Below are positions 9,880 to 18,684 of a DNA stretch of 64,000 nt, piece after piece. Numbering within the stretch: position 1 is the first letter of the stretch; every line of letters starts with the position of its first letter. The position numbers were made by a program, and so were the translations under genes. The notes under the pieces are model-generated. The model searched no databases and was not told where the DNA came from. It saw nothing but the letters and a program-made list of their open reading frames with translations. The DNA comes from Variovorax sp. UMC13 (GTDB lineage Bacteria; Pseudomonadota; Gammaproteobacteria; Burkholderiales; Burkholderiaceae_C): the NCBI RefSeq assembly GCF_014170375.1, contig NZ_LZZW01000037.1, positions 25,048 through 89,047 on the forward strand, in the 5' to 3' direction.

Positions 9880-11043
9880 TCAGTGCCCTTGTGAAACCGG
9901 CGGGGCCGGCGAAACCTTGGAAGCGGCCGCGCGGACCGGATGCAGCACGACCGTGCGCCGCTGCGCCATGCGTTCGGCCGCGTGGGTGCGGTCCTTGACG
10001 TCGCCGGCCAGCTGGCCGCACGCCGCATCGATGTCGTCGCCGCGCGTCTTGCGCACGGTGGTCACGATGCCCGCGTCGCTCAGCGCCTTGGCGAAGGCCA
10101 GCACCCGCGGCTGCGGCGAACGCAGCAGCCCGGACGCGGGGAAGGGGTTGAAGGGGATCAGGTTGAACTTGCAGGAGATGCCGGTGCTGCGCACCAGTTC
10201 CACCAACTGCTGCGCGTGCTCGGGCTGGTCGTTCACGCCGTCGAGCATGCAGTACTCGAAGGTGATGAAGTCGCGCGGCGCATGCGCCAGGTAGCGCTGG
10301 CAGGCCTCGAGCAATTCGGCGATCGGGTACTTGCGGTTGAGCGGCACCAGGTCGTCGCGCAGCGGATCGTTCGGGGCGTGCAGCGACACCGCCAGCGCCA
10401 CCGGGCAATCGGCACCCAGCCGGTCGATCATCGGGACCACGCCCGAGGTCGAGACCGTGACACGCCGGCGCGACAGGCCGTAGGCGTTGTCGTCGAGCAT
10501 GGTGCGCAGCGAGGGCACCAGCGCCGAGTAGTTCTGCAGCGGCTCGCCCATGCCCATCATCACGACGTTCGAGATCACCCGGTCGTCGCGCTTCAGGTGC
10601 TGGCGCAGGAAATGCTCGGCGAACCACAGCTGCGCCGTGATCTCGCCGGTGCGCAGGTTGCGGCTGAAGCCCTGGTGGCCGGTCGAGCAGAAACGGCAGC
10701 CGACCGCGCACCCGGCCTGGGACGACACGCACAGGGTGCCGCGGTCGCCCTCGGGAATGAAGACAGCTTCGACGGCATTGCCGTCACCCACGTCGAACAG
10801 CCACTTGATCGTGCCGTCGGTGGATTCATGCTGCGTGATGACCGGCAGCGCCTCGACACGGGCCGTGGTCGCGAGCTTCTCGCGCAGCGACTTGGCCAGG
10901 TCGGTCATCTGCGCGAAATCGCTCGCGCCCCGCTGGTGGATCCAGCGGAACAGCTGCGTCGCGCGAAAACGTTTTTCGCCCAGTTTTTCGCAGAACGCGG
11001 CCAAGCCCTCCAGATCGAACTCGAGCAGATTGACCGTGGTCAT
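9880..11043 (-). CDS. rlmN: Dual-specificity 23S rRNA/tRNA methyltransferase RlmN
   Basis: Radical-SAM enzyme that makes 2-methyladenosine at 23S rRNA A2503 and tRNA A37. The 387-residue protein has the CxxxCxxC cluster at C112, C116 and C119 (GCAVGCRFC), the MGMGEPLQN block, and the C-terminal substrate-methylating Cys region (DIDAACGQL). ATG at 11043 gives the normal N-terminus MTTVNLLEFD; longer forms would add unrelated residues from a spacer repeat. First gene of the rlmN-pilW-rodZ-ispG-hisS run. Confidence 0.96.
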   Translation of the reverse strand: MTTVNLLEFDLEGLAAFCEKLGEKRFRATQLFRWIHQRGASDFAQMTDLAKSLREKLATTARVEALPVITQHESTDGTIKWLFDVGDGNAVEAVFIPEGDRGTLCVSSQAGCAVGCRFCSTGHQGFSRNLRTGEITAQLWFAEHFLRQHLKRDDRVISNVVMMGMGEPLQNYSALVPSLRTMLDDNAYGLSRRRVTVSTSGVVPMIDRLGADCPVALAVSLHAPNDPLRDDLVPLNRKYPIAELLEACQRYLAHAPRDFITFEYCMLDGVNDQPEHAQQLVELVRSTGISCKFNLIPFNPFPASGLLRSPQPRVLAFAKALSDAGIVTTVRKTRGDDIDAACGQLAGDVKDRTHAAERMAQRRTVVLHPVRAAASKVSPAPPVSQGH

Positions 11044-11092
11044 GCGAACACCCCCGTGCCGAAACCGGGCGAGGCGCATGCGCGGGCACCCG

Positions 11093-11162
11093 CGGAACCG
11101 GCTTGGCCGGGCCGCAGGGTGCGCCCCCTCGAGAGGGAGGCGCCGCAGGCGCGTCGGGGGTG
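11093..11162. repeat. Dispersed GC-rich intergenic element, copy 1
   Basis: The spacer between rlmN and ndk contains GGAACCGGCTTGGCCGGGCC, then an imperfect palindrome around CCCTCGAGAGGG and a GGCGCC-GCA-GGCGC stem. The first part matches, in inverse orientation, the element at 59085-59165 with only a few changes. I see no coding potential in it. Confidence 0.6.
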
Positions 11163-11169
11163 GGTCATA

Positions 11170-11595
11170 TCAGCGTGCGTAGACGTTGAGGCCGGCGAAG
11201 AAGAAGGCGATTTCGGCGGCAGCGGTTTCCGGTGCGTCCGAGCCGTGCACGGCGTTGGCATCGATGCTGTCGGCGAAGTCGGCGCGGATGGTGCCGGCGT
11301 CGGCCTTCTTCGGGTCCGTCGCGCCCATCAGGTCGCGGTTCTTGGCGATGGCGTTCTCGCCTTCGAGCACTTGCACGAACACCGGGCCGGAGATCATGAA
11401 CTCGACCAGGTCCTTGAAGAAGGGACGTGCGCTGTGCACGGCGTAGAACTGCTCGGCTTCGGCGCGCGACAGGTGCACCAGCTTGCCGGCGGCGATCTTG
11501 AGGCCGGCGGCTTCAAAGCGGGAGACGATCTTGCCGATGACGTTCTTGGCGACAGCGTCGGGCTTGATGATGGAGAGGGTGCGTTCGATGGCCAT
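11170..11595 (-). CDS. ndk: Nucleoside diphosphate kinase
   Basis: Transfers the terminal phosphate of ATP to nucleoside diphosphates and balances the NTP pools. The 141-residue protein has the catalytic NAVHGSD motif with the phospho-accepting His at 117, the RTLSIIKPDAV start and the Kpn loop (HLSRAEAEQFYAVHSARPFF). ATG at 11595. Separated from rluB upstream by strong hairpins and from rlmN downstream by a repeat, so it is probably its own unit. Confidence 0.97.
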   Translation of the reverse strand: MAIERTLSIIKPDAVAKNVIGKIVSRFEAAGLKIAAGKLVHLSRAEAEQFYAVHSARPFFKDLVEFMISGPVFVQVLEGENAIAKNRDLMGATDPKKADAGTIRADFADSIDANAVHGSDAPETAAAEIAFFFAGLNVYAR

Positions 11596-11636
11596 GGAGA
11601 AGTTGCTTCCTGAGCAGTTGATGTCGAAAAAGAACG

Positions 11637-11667
11637 GTCCGCGGCGCCGATTGCACGGCCCGCGGAC
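11637..11667 (-). terminator. Terminator after rluB
   Basis: On the minus strand GTCCGCGG/CCGCGGAC plus an inner CGGC/GCCG pairing forms a 31-base hairpin, followed four bases later by TTCTTTTT. A second GC-rich hairpin (GGCCGG/CCGGCC, about 11691-11714) lies just upstream. Together they should stop most rluB transcription before ndk. Confidence 0.6.
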
Positions 11668-11748
11668 TTGAAAAAGCCTCTGATTTTAACCGGCCGGCCA
11701 CCCCGGGCCGGCCTTGGCGCGCTGAAAAACCGCAGCCCGGGCCTGTGA

Positions 11749-13419
11749 TCAGCGCCCGCTGCGCCGGCGCGAGCCGGCCGGACCGCCGAAGCCGCCACCG
11801 CCGCCGCGCCGTGGCGCGTTCTGGCGTTGCTCCTTGCGCTGGCGCGAGAAACTGTCGGCGCCGATGTAGCCCACCGAGGTCTTCATCGGGTCGGGCTGCG
11901 CGCCGCCGGGGGCGCGGTCCTCGCCGGGCGCGCGGCCATTGCCGCCTCCGCCACCGCCGCCGGGCGCGTTGCCGCGCCGCTTCTGCTGCGGGCCGCCCGG
12001 GTTGCCGCCCCGCCCGCGATCGCCGCCGCGCGCGCCCTGCGGGCCGTTGCCGTTGGGCATCGGGGGCCCGCCGGCATTGCGGCCGCCGCGGCGCTTCTTG
12101 TTGTCGCCGCGTCCGTTGTTGTTGCGTCCGCCGCCCTCTGCGCCCTGCTCGCGCGGACCCGCAGGTGCGCGTGCCGCGCCGCCGCCAGCGGCCTGGAACA
12201 GCGAGCGGATGTCGCGCTCGTCGAGCTCCATCCAGGCGCCGCGCTTGAGCCCGCGCGGCAGCAGCATCGCGCCGTAGCGGATGCGGATCAGCCGGCTGAC
12301 CGCATGACCGACCGACTCGAACAGCCGGCGCACCTCGCGGTTGCGGCCTTCGGAGATGGTCACGCGGTACCAGTGGTTGGCGCCTTCGCCGCCGCCCTCC
12401 TCGATGCTGCCGAACTGGGCCATGCCGTCGTCCAGGCGCACGCCTTCGAGCAGCTTCTTCTTCTCTTCGGCATTGACGGCGCCCAGCACGCGCACCGCGT
12501 ACTCGCGCTCCAGGCCGAAGCGCGGGTGCATCAGCTGGTTGGCCAGCTCGCCCGAGCTGGTGAACAGCAGCAGGCCTTCGGTGTTCAGGTCGAGCCGCCC
12601 CACCGACTGCCACTTGCCCTGCTGCAGCCGCGGCAGCTTGCGGAACACGGTCGGGCGGTTCTGCGGATCGTCGTGCGTGACGACCTCGCCGACCGGCTTG
12701 TGGTAAGCAATGACGCGTGCCTGCGGCGGATCGATGCGGAAGCGGATCGGCTTGCCGTTGATCTTGACCTGGTCGCCGTACTGGATGCGCTGGCCGATGT
12801 GGGCCGGCTCGCTGTTGACCGAGATCCGCCCCTGCAGGATCAGCGCTTCCATTTCCAGGCGCGAGCCGAGGCCGGCCTGGGCCAACACCTTGTGCAGCTT
12901 GGGCGAATCAGCTTCGGGCAGCAGCACGCGCTTGAGCGGCGGCACCTCGGCGCTCTCCTCGTCGGCATCGAACTGGCCGGAGATGACGTCGGCGAAGCGG
13001 ATCGGCTCGGTCGGCGGCGCGTTGCGGCGCTCGCGGTCGGCGATGCGGCGGGCGCGGTCGAGTTCGTCCTCTTCCTCGTCCGGCTCGTCTTCCTCGTCCT
13101 GATCGTCCTGCACTTCGTCGGCCGGGGCCGGCTCGGCGCGCACGGGCTGCGGGGCGGCGACGGGCGCCGGCGCAGGTGCAGGTGCAGCCGGCTCGTCGCT
13201 CGCGGCCGGCTCGACGACCTCTTCTTCAGGCGCCGCCACGGCTTCCGCCGCGGGCTTGCGCGCACGTGGCTTGCGGGGCTTGCGCACGGGCGCGGCCTCC
13301 GGTGCCGAGGCGTCCGCGCCCTCGCCCGCCGGTGCGCTCAGTGCGGCCGGGGCGGTCTTTTCTTCGGCGGGGAGGTGGGCCGGCGGCAGCACCGTGTCAT
13401 CGGGTTCGGAGGAGCTCAT
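11749..13419 (-). CDS. rluB: 23S rRNA pseudouridine synthase RluB
   Basis: Makes pseudouridine in 23S rRNA (position 2605 in E. coli). The 556-residue protein is long for the family. Residues 1-165 are Ala/Pro/Glu-rich and include an acidic run (DEVQDDQDEEDEPDEEEDE). The S4 RNA-binding domain is at about 173-225 and the RsuA-type catalytic domain has GRLDLNTEGL with the nucleophile Asp at 277. From about 415 the tail is Gly/Arg/Asn-rich, like disordered RNA-binding tails. ATG at 13419 overlaps the scpB stop (ATGA). Confidence 0.92.
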   Translation of the reverse strand: MSSSEPDDTVLPPAHLPAEEKTAPAALSAPAGEGADASAPEAAPVRKPRKPRARKPAAEAVAAPEEEVVEPAASDEPAAPAPAPAPVAAPQPVRAEPAPADEVQDDQDEEDEPDEEEDELDRARRIADRERRNAPPTEPIRFADVISGQFDADEESAEVPPLKRVLLPEADSPKLHKVLAQAGLGSRLEMEALILQGRISVNSEPAHIGQRIQYGDQVKINGKPIRFRIDPPQARVIAYHKPVGEVVTHDDPQNRPTVFRKLPRLQQGKWQSVGRLDLNTEGLLLFTSSGELANQLMHPRFGLEREYAVRVLGAVNAEEKKKLLEGVRLDDGMAQFGSIEEGGGEGANHWYRVTISEGRNREVRRLFESVGHAVSRLIRIRYGAMLLPRGLKRGAWMELDERDIRSLFQAAGGGAARAPAGPREQGAEGGGRNNNGRGDNKKRRGGRNAGGPPMPNGNGPQGARGGDRGRGGNPGGPQQKRRGNAPGGGGGGGNGRAPGEDRAPGGAQPDPMKTSVGYIGADSFSRQRKEQRQNAPRRGGGGGFGGPAGSRRRSGR

Positions 13420-14207
13420 GGATTTTTTCCGGAAGGCACCGGGGATGGTGCGTCGGGGCCGTCTGTGGCGGCAACGTCAGGGTCGGGAACGACCGGGGAT
13501 TCGGCGAGGGGCTCGCCTTCAGCGAACAGGTCGCTGGCGGGTACGGGGGATGCATCGTCGGCCGGCGACGCGGACGCCTCGGCGGCAGGGTCGGCCGGCG
13601 CCACGAGGGCATCGTCTTCCAGCGCGTCCATCGGCAGCGCGGCCTGCTCGGGGTCCGAGGCATCGGTCAGCGCGTCGATCAGGGCATTGTGCTGGGCCGG
13701 GCTGTCGATGACCGGCAGCTGGTCGAGCGAGGCCAGGCCCAGGTCGTCGAGAAACTGGCGGGTGGTGGCGAACAGCGCCGGCCGGCCGACCGTCTCGCGG
13801 TGGCCGATGACCTCGACCCAGTTGCGGTCTTCGAGCTGCTTGAGGATCAGCGAATTGATCGTGACGCCGCGGATGTCTTCCATGTCGCCGCGCGTGACCG
13901 GCTGGCGGTAGGCAATGATCGCCAGCGTCTCGAGCGCGGCGCGGGTGTAGCGCGGCGGCTTCTCGGGATGCAGGCGGTCGAGATGGTCGCGCATCTCCGG
14001 ACGGCTCTGGAAGCGCCAGCCACTGCCGACGCTCACGAGCTCGAGGCCGCGCTGAGCCCAGTCTTCCTGCAGCTCGATCAGCAACGACTTGATGGTGTCC
14101 GCGCCCAGTTCGTCTTCGAACAGCACACGCAGCTCGCGCACTGGCAAGGGCTGCGTCGAACAGATCAAGGCGGTTTCAAGAATGCGCTTGGCATCCGCCG
14201 TATTCAT
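13416..14207 (-). CDS. scpB: Segregation and condensation protein ScpB
   Basis: Winged-helix kleisin-interacting subunit of the SMC-ScpAB condensin. The core (about 1-185) has the typical blocks ALLICSTQPLPVREL-like, ALETLAIIAYRQPVTRGDMEDIRG and GRPALFATTRQFLDDLGL. A tail of about 75 acidic, Ala/Pro-rich residues follows. ATG at 14207. Its partner scpA is not adjacent here; the gene is instead coupled to rluB by a four-base overlap. Confidence 0.94.
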   Translation of the reverse strand: MNTADAKRILETALICSTQPLPVRELRVLFEDELGADTIKSLLIELQEDWAQRGLELVSVGSGWRFQSRPEMRDHLDRLHPEKPPRYTRAALETLAIIAYRQPVTRGDMEDIRGVTINSLILKQLEDRNWVEVIGHRETVGRPALFATTRQFLDDLGLASLDQLPVIDSPAQHNALIDALTDASDPEQAALPMDALEDDALVAPADPAAEASASPADDASPVPASDLFAEGEPLAESPVVPDPDVAATDGPDAPSPVPSGKNP

Positions 14208-14345
14208 GGTTCGCGTTATCCGGGAAAAGGCGCCAGGGGCGCACGTTCAGGTGGATGGAAGTCTCGGGATGGAGAAGCGGCGTTGCCGGCACGCGGCGGG
14301 CAGAACGCAAGGCCGGCACGGAAGGCCGGCGCGGCACTCGGGCCG

Positions 14346-15380
14346 TCAGGCGCGATTGTAATCCAGCCCCCAGGTCTGGAAGGCTTCGCGCAGATCGGCG
14401 GGCGGCGGCGCGAGAAAGGTCATGGGCTCTTTGGTCTGCGGATGCACGAAGGCCAGCCGGAACGCATGCAGCCCCTGGCGGCTCAGGCCGGCGGCCGGCG
14501 CGCCCCCGTAGAGCGCATCGCCGACCAGCGGATGACCGATCGACGCCATGTGCACGCGGATCTGGTGCGTGCGTCCGGTCTCCAGCGTGCAGCGCACCGC
14601 GCAGCCGTCGTTCGTACCGTCGAGCCGCTCGATCAGCGTGCGGGCGGTCTTGCCCGGATGGCGTTCGAGGTCGACCACCGCCATGCGCAGCCGGTTGCGC
14701 GGATCGCGCCCGATCGGCGCATCGACCTGGCGCGCCGCGGCGCCCTGCCAGGGCTTGTGCGCCAGCGCCAGGTACTGGCGCGAGACCTCGCGCGCGGCGA
14801 TCAGCTGCACCAGCGCATCCATCGTGGCGCGCGTGCGTGCCACCACCATCAGCCCGCTGGTGTCGCGGTCGAGCCGGTGCACGATGCCCGCGCGCGGCAG
14901 CAGCGCCGCCTGCGGGTCGAGCGCCAGCAGGCCGTTGAGCAGCGTGCCGCTCCAGTGGCCGGGCGCCGGATGCACCACCAGCCCGGCGGGCTTGTCGATC
15001 ACCCGCAGGTGGGCATCTTCATGCACCACGCGGATCTCCATCGGCTCGGCCTTGAAGGCCTGGCTCTGCGGGGTGGGCCGCAGTTCGATCTGCCCGGCCT
15101 CGCCCACGTGCACCGTGGCCGAGGGCTTGGTGACCACGCGGCCCTTGAGCTGCACGGCACCGGCGTCGATCAGCTGCTGCAGGTAGTTGCGGGAAAACTC
15201 GGGAACCAGCGCGGCCAGTGCACGGTCCAAGCGCTGGCCGTGCTGCGCCACGCCGATGGCGAAGGCGCGCAGCTCGCTGGCCTCGACGGGGTCGGCCCCC
15301 TCTTCGACTTCGGTCGCATCGGTCGGGGGGAAAGTGCCGCCTGAAGGGGCGGTCGATATAATCGAGGGCAGTTGTTTCAA
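14346..15380 (-). CDS. rluD: 23S rRNA pseudouridine synthase RluD
   Basis: RluA-family enzyme expected to modify helix 69 of 23S rRNA. The 344-residue protein has an N-terminal S4 domain (GQRLDRALAALVPEFSRNYLQQLI) and the catalytic motif HRLDRDTSGL, with a C-terminal GRTHQIRVHM block. The reading frame opens with TTG at 15380; no ATG or GTG is available before the S4 domain, so TTG is the best start. Divergent from bamD with only 14 bp between starts; the rluD-bamD pair is conserved in related bacteria. Confidence 0.92.
   Translation of the reverse strand: MKQLPSIISTAPSGGTFPPTDATEVEEGADPVEASELRAFAIGVAQHGQRLDRALAALVPEFSRNYLQQLIDAGAVQLKGRVVTKPSATVHVGEAGQIELRPTPQSQAFKAEPMEIRVVHEDAHLRVIDKPAGLVVHPAPGHWSGTLLNGLLALDPQAALLPRAGIVHRLDRDTSGLMVVARTRATMDALVQLIAAREVSRQYLALAHKPWQGAAARQVDAPIGRDPRNRLRMAVVDLERHPGKTARTLIERLDGTNDGCAVRCTLETGRTHQIRVHMASIGHPLVGDALYGGAPAAGLSRQGLHAFRLAFVHPQTKEPMTFLAPPPADLREAFQTWGLDYNRA
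15357..15362 (+). promoter_or_regulatory. -10 box for bamD
   Basis: TATAAT, a perfect sigma-70 -10 hexamer, 32 bases before the bamD ATG. No good -35 lies 16-18 bases upstream (GTGCCG at 15334). It sits inside the rluD coding region, so the bamD transcript would start antisense to the first codons of rluD. Confidence 0.5.
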
Positions 15381-15394
15381 GAAAGCTTCATGTG

Positions 15395-16204
15395 ATGTTT
15401 CGCGTCAAATTATCGGTTGTCCCGAGCTGGATGGTGCTTTGCGCCACGGCATGGCTGGTGGCCGGCTGCTCGACCACCAAGGTCGACCAGACCGCGAACT
15501 GGAGCCCCAACAAGATCTACGCCGAAGCCAAGGACGAAGCCGGCTCCGGTGCCTTCGACAAGGCGATCCCGCTGTACGAGAAGCTCGAAGGCCGCGCGGC
15601 CGGCACGCCGCTCGCCCAGCAGGCCCAGCTGGAAAAGGCCTACTCGCAGTACAAGTCCGGCGAGAAGCCGGCCGCCGTCGCGACCCTCGACCGCTTCATG
15701 AAGCTGCATCCGGCCAGCCCGGCGCTCGATTACGCGCTCTACCTCAAGGGCGTGATCAACTTCAACGACGACCTGGGCATGTTCGCGTTCATGACGCGCC
15801 AGGACCTGTCGGAACGCGACCAGAAGGCGGCCAAGGAATCGTTCCAGGCCTTCAAGGAACTGGTCACGCGCTTCCCCGAATCGCGCTACACGCCCGATGC
15901 CCGCCAGCGCATGAATTACGTGGTCAATTCGCTGGCCCAGTACGAAGTGCACGTGGCGCGCTACTACTACCAGCGCGGCGCCTACCTGGCCGCCATCAAC
16001 CGCTCGCAGCTGGCGTTGGCCGACTACCGCGAGGTACCGGCCCTCGAGGAAGCCCTGTACATCATGGTCCAGTCCTATGCCGCCCTGGGCCTGGACGACC
16101 TGCGCGACGATGCCAAGCGCGTGCTGACCACCAACTACCCGAAGAGCGAGTACCTGTCGCGCGGCTTCCGCACGAAGGACGATCCGTGGTGGAAGCTCTG
16201 GTGA
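15395..16204 (+). CDS. bamD: Outer-membrane assembly lipoprotein BamD (ComL)
   Basis: Essential lipoprotein of the BAM complex, in contact with BamA. The 269-residue precursor has a lipobox LVAGC with the lipid Cys at 25, then five TPR-type helical pairs (AGSGAFDKAIPLYEKLEGR, EKPAAVATLDRFMKLHPASPALDYALY) ending in WWKLW. ATG at 15395 is preferred; a GTG three bases earlier would add one residue. A hairpin GGGCCTGA/TCAGGCCC at 16214-16236 separates it from the convergent helicase gene. Confidence 0.95.
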   Translation: MFRVKLSVVPSWMVLCATAWLVAGCSTTKVDQTANWSPNKIYAEAKDEAGSGAFDKAIPLYEKLEGRAAGTPLAQQAQLEKAYSQYKSGEKPAAVATLDRFMKLHPASPALDYALYLKGVINFNDDLGMFAFMTRQDLSERDQKAAKESFQAFKELVTRFPESRYTPDARQRMNYVVNSLAQYEVHVARYYYQRGAYLAAINRSQLALADYREVPALEEALYIMVQSYAALGLDDLRDDAKRVLTTNYPKSEYLSRGFRTKDDPWWKLW

Positions 16205-16228
16205 TCGCCACCCGGGCCTGAGACGCTT

Positions 16229-18343
16229 TCAGGCCCCGTCGCCGGTCCGGAGCTCGGCCACGGCGGCATCGAAGTCCGCCTCCCCTTCGAGCCGCCGCAT
16301 GGGCGGCAAGGCGGCCACCAGCCGGCGGCCGTAGCCCATCACCGCTAGGCGGGTGTCGCAGATGGCCAGCACCCCCCGGTCCGACTCGCGCCGGATCAGG
16401 CGCCCGGCGCCCTGCTTGAGCGCCACCGCCGCCTCGGGCAAGGAATAGTCTCCGAAAGCATTGCGACCCTGCGCCTCCAGGCGCTGCGAGCGCGCCTCCA
16501 CCAGTGGATCGTTGGGCGGCGGAAAAGGCAGCTTGTCGATCACCACCAATTGCAGCGCATCGCCGGGCGCATCGAAACCCTCCCAGAACGAGGCCGAGGC
16601 CACCAGCACGCAGCCCGCGCGGCCACCGCTGGCGCCTTCGCGGAAACGGTCCATCAGCACGCGCTTGGGCAGCTCGCCCTGCACCAGCACCTCGGGCCGC
16701 CGATCGGGCGGCTCGCCCTCGAGCCGGCGGCGCATCTCGTCGCCGACGGTGCGCAGCGCGCGCAAGGTGGTCGTCAGCACCAGCGTGCGTCCGCCCAGCA
16801 CCGCGGCGCCGCGCGCGGCCAGCGCCGCCACGCGCGCGCTGTGCGCCGGATCGTTGGGCTTGGGAAAGTCCCGTGGCACATAGAGCGCGGCCTGCCTGGC
16901 GTAGTCGAAGGGGCTCTGGACCCGCAGCACCTCGGCATCGGTCAGGCCGCACGGCTCGGTGAACCAGCGCAGCTGCGGGTCGTCGCCCAGCGTGGCCGAG
17001 GTGAAGACCCAGGCACGCCCGCGGTCCTCGGCATCCTCCGAATCCTTCTTCAGCACGCGCTTGCGCACCGCCTCCGCGATGTCCAGCGGCGACTCGACCA
17101 GCCGCAGTTGCGAACCCACGTCGACCCAGCGCACCGACCCCAGCGCGCAGGGCTGCGCGAAGCGGTCGACGCGGGCGGCCAGCTGCTGGGCGCGCTCGTG
17201 CAGGCGCACGAAGTCCGGCGAGATCTCGCTCACGGTCGCCAGCCCTTCGGCGGCGTCCTCGAAGGCCTGCTGCAGTTCGTCGAGCGCGTCCTGCCACGGC
17301 GCCTGGGGCACGCCCTCGGGGGCGGGGCCGGCCCAGCGCAGCTTGGCGCCCGGCCATTGCTGGCCGACCGACATCCGCAGCTCGCGCGCGGCGCGCTCGA
17401 CCGCCGCCACCAGCGAGGTCCAGTCGACCAGGCCCCGGGCATGCTGCAGCCCGGCCGCGAGCACGTCGCGCGCGAAGTCGAGCGCCTGGCCGCTGCCCAT
17501 CTGCACGCCGAGGAACTGCACGCCGGTCTCGTTGAGCTGGTGCGCTTCGTCGAAGACCACCACGCGCACCGAGGGCAGCAGCTCGGCCATGCCCGACTCG
17601 CGCACCGCGAGGTCGGCGAAGAACAGGTGGTGGTTGATGACCACCACGTCGGCCGCCAGCGCCTCGCGCCGCGCCGCATTGACGTGGCAGGGCTTGAACT
17701 GCGGGCACTGGGCGCCCAGGCAGTTCTCGCGCGTGGAGGTGATCAGGGGCAGCAGCGGCGAGCGCTCGTCCAGGCCCGGCAGCTCGGCCAGGTCGCCGGT
17801 GCGGGTGGCGGTCGCCCACTGCTCGATCTTGGCCAGCGTGCGCAGGCTGCCGCGCTCGGGCAGCGAGGCATCGTGCCGCGCCTGCCCCAGGCGGTGCTGG
17901 CACAGGTAGCTGCCGCGCCCCTTGAGCAGGGCCATGCGCACCGGCAGTTTCAGCGCATCGACCAGCCGCGGCAGGTCGCGGCCGAAGAGCTGGTCCTGCA
18001 GGGTCTTGGTGGCGGTCGAGAGCAGCACGCGCTCGCCGCTCAGCAGCGCGGGCACCAGGTAGGAGAAGGTCTTGCCGACGCCGGTGCCGGCCTCGACCAC
18101 CAGCACGCCACCGTCGTCGATGGTGCGCGCCACGGCCAGCGCCATCTGGGTCTGGCCATGGCGTTCGCGGAACTCGTCGGCCGCATGCGAGAGCGCGCCC
18201 CCTTCCGCGAACACCTCGGCCACCATCTCGGACAGGCCGCCCGCCGCGGCCCGCGGACGATCGCGCGTCGGCGCGCCGCCCATCAAGGCGGCATCGTCGT
18301 CCTCGTCGTCCCACGCCGAACCGGCATCGGTGTCGGCCACCAT
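16229..18343 (-). CDS. DinG/YoaA-type Fe-S ATP-dependent DNA helicase
   Basis: XPD-like superfamily 2 helicase, probably 5'-3', acting on R-loops, forks or damaged DNA. The 704-residue protein has Walker A EAGTGVGKT at 84-92, four Fe-S Cys at 148, 208, 213 and 219, a DEAH box at 265-268, and late motifs SASFWEGFD and QGAGRLIRRESDRG. ATG at 18343 shares one base with the preceding stop (TGATG). Whether it is the DinG or the YoaA orthologue cannot be settled from sequence alone. Confidence 0.93.
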   Translation of the reverse strand: MVADTDAGSAWDDEDDDAALMGGAPTRDRPRAAAGGLSEMVAEVFAEGGALSHAADEFRERHGQTQMALAVARTIDDGGVLVVEAGTGVGKTFSYLVPALLSGERVLLSTATKTLQDQLFGRDLPRLVDALKLPVRMALLKGRGSYLCQHRLGQARHDASLPERGSLRTLAKIEQWATATRTGDLAELPGLDERSPLLPLITSTRENCLGAQCPQFKPCHVNAARREALAADVVVINHHLFFADLAVRESGMAELLPSVRVVVFDEAHQLNETGVQFLGVQMGSGQALDFARDVLAAGLQHARGLVDWTSLVAAVERAARELRMSVGQQWPGAKLRWAGPAPEGVPQAPWQDALDELQQAFEDAAEGLATVSEISPDFVRLHERAQQLAARVDRFAQPCALGSVRWVDVGSQLRLVESPLDIAEAVRKRVLKKDSEDAEDRGRAWVFTSATLGDDPQLRWFTEPCGLTDAEVLRVQSPFDYARQAALYVPRDFPKPNDPAHSARVAALAARGAAVLGGRTLVLTTTLRALRTVGDEMRRRLEGEPPDRRPEVLVQGELPKRVLMDRFREGASGGRAGCVLVASASFWEGFDAPGDALQLVVIDKLPFPPPNDPLVEARSQRLEAQGRNAFGDYSLPEAAVALKQGAGRLIRRESDRGVLAICDTRLAVMGYGRRLVAALPPMRRLEGEADFDAAVAELRTGDGA

Positions 18344-18567
18344 CAGGCGGGTTCTTTCGGATCCATCGCCCGCTCGAGGCGCGCGATCTGGTCGCGCAGC
18401 GCCAGGCGGCGCTTCTTGAGCCGGCGCAGCAGCAGTTCGTCCTGCGGCATCAGGCCGTCCAGCCGATCGACCGTGGCGTCGAGATCGGCGTGCTCCATGC
18501 GCAATGCGATCAGTTGGCGGGAAGGGGAATGAAGATTGGAGTCCAAGGAACGCAATAAGTCGGGCAT
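18343..18567 (-). CDS. DUF465/YdcH-family small coiled-coil protein
   Basis: 74-residue protein, mostly charged helix, ending LLLRRLKKRRLALRDQIARLE, which is the signature of the DUF465 (YdcH/SlyX-like) family. The function of that family is unknown. ATG at 18567; the stop shares one base with the helicase start, so the two are co-translated. No signal peptide or membrane segment. Confidence 0.87.
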   Translation of the reverse strand: MPDLLRSLDSNLHSPSRQLIALRMEHADLDATVDRLDGLMPQDELLLRRLKKRRLALRDQIARLERAMDPKEPA

Positions 18568-18684
18568 CGGCGTGGGCCGACGCCTTGGCGCGGTCGGCGA
18601 CGGCGCAGCTTCACTCGATAATACGTCCTCGCATCGCTCCCGCGGTGCCCGCCCCTACCAGCGCGCCATCGGCGCATCAGCGTC

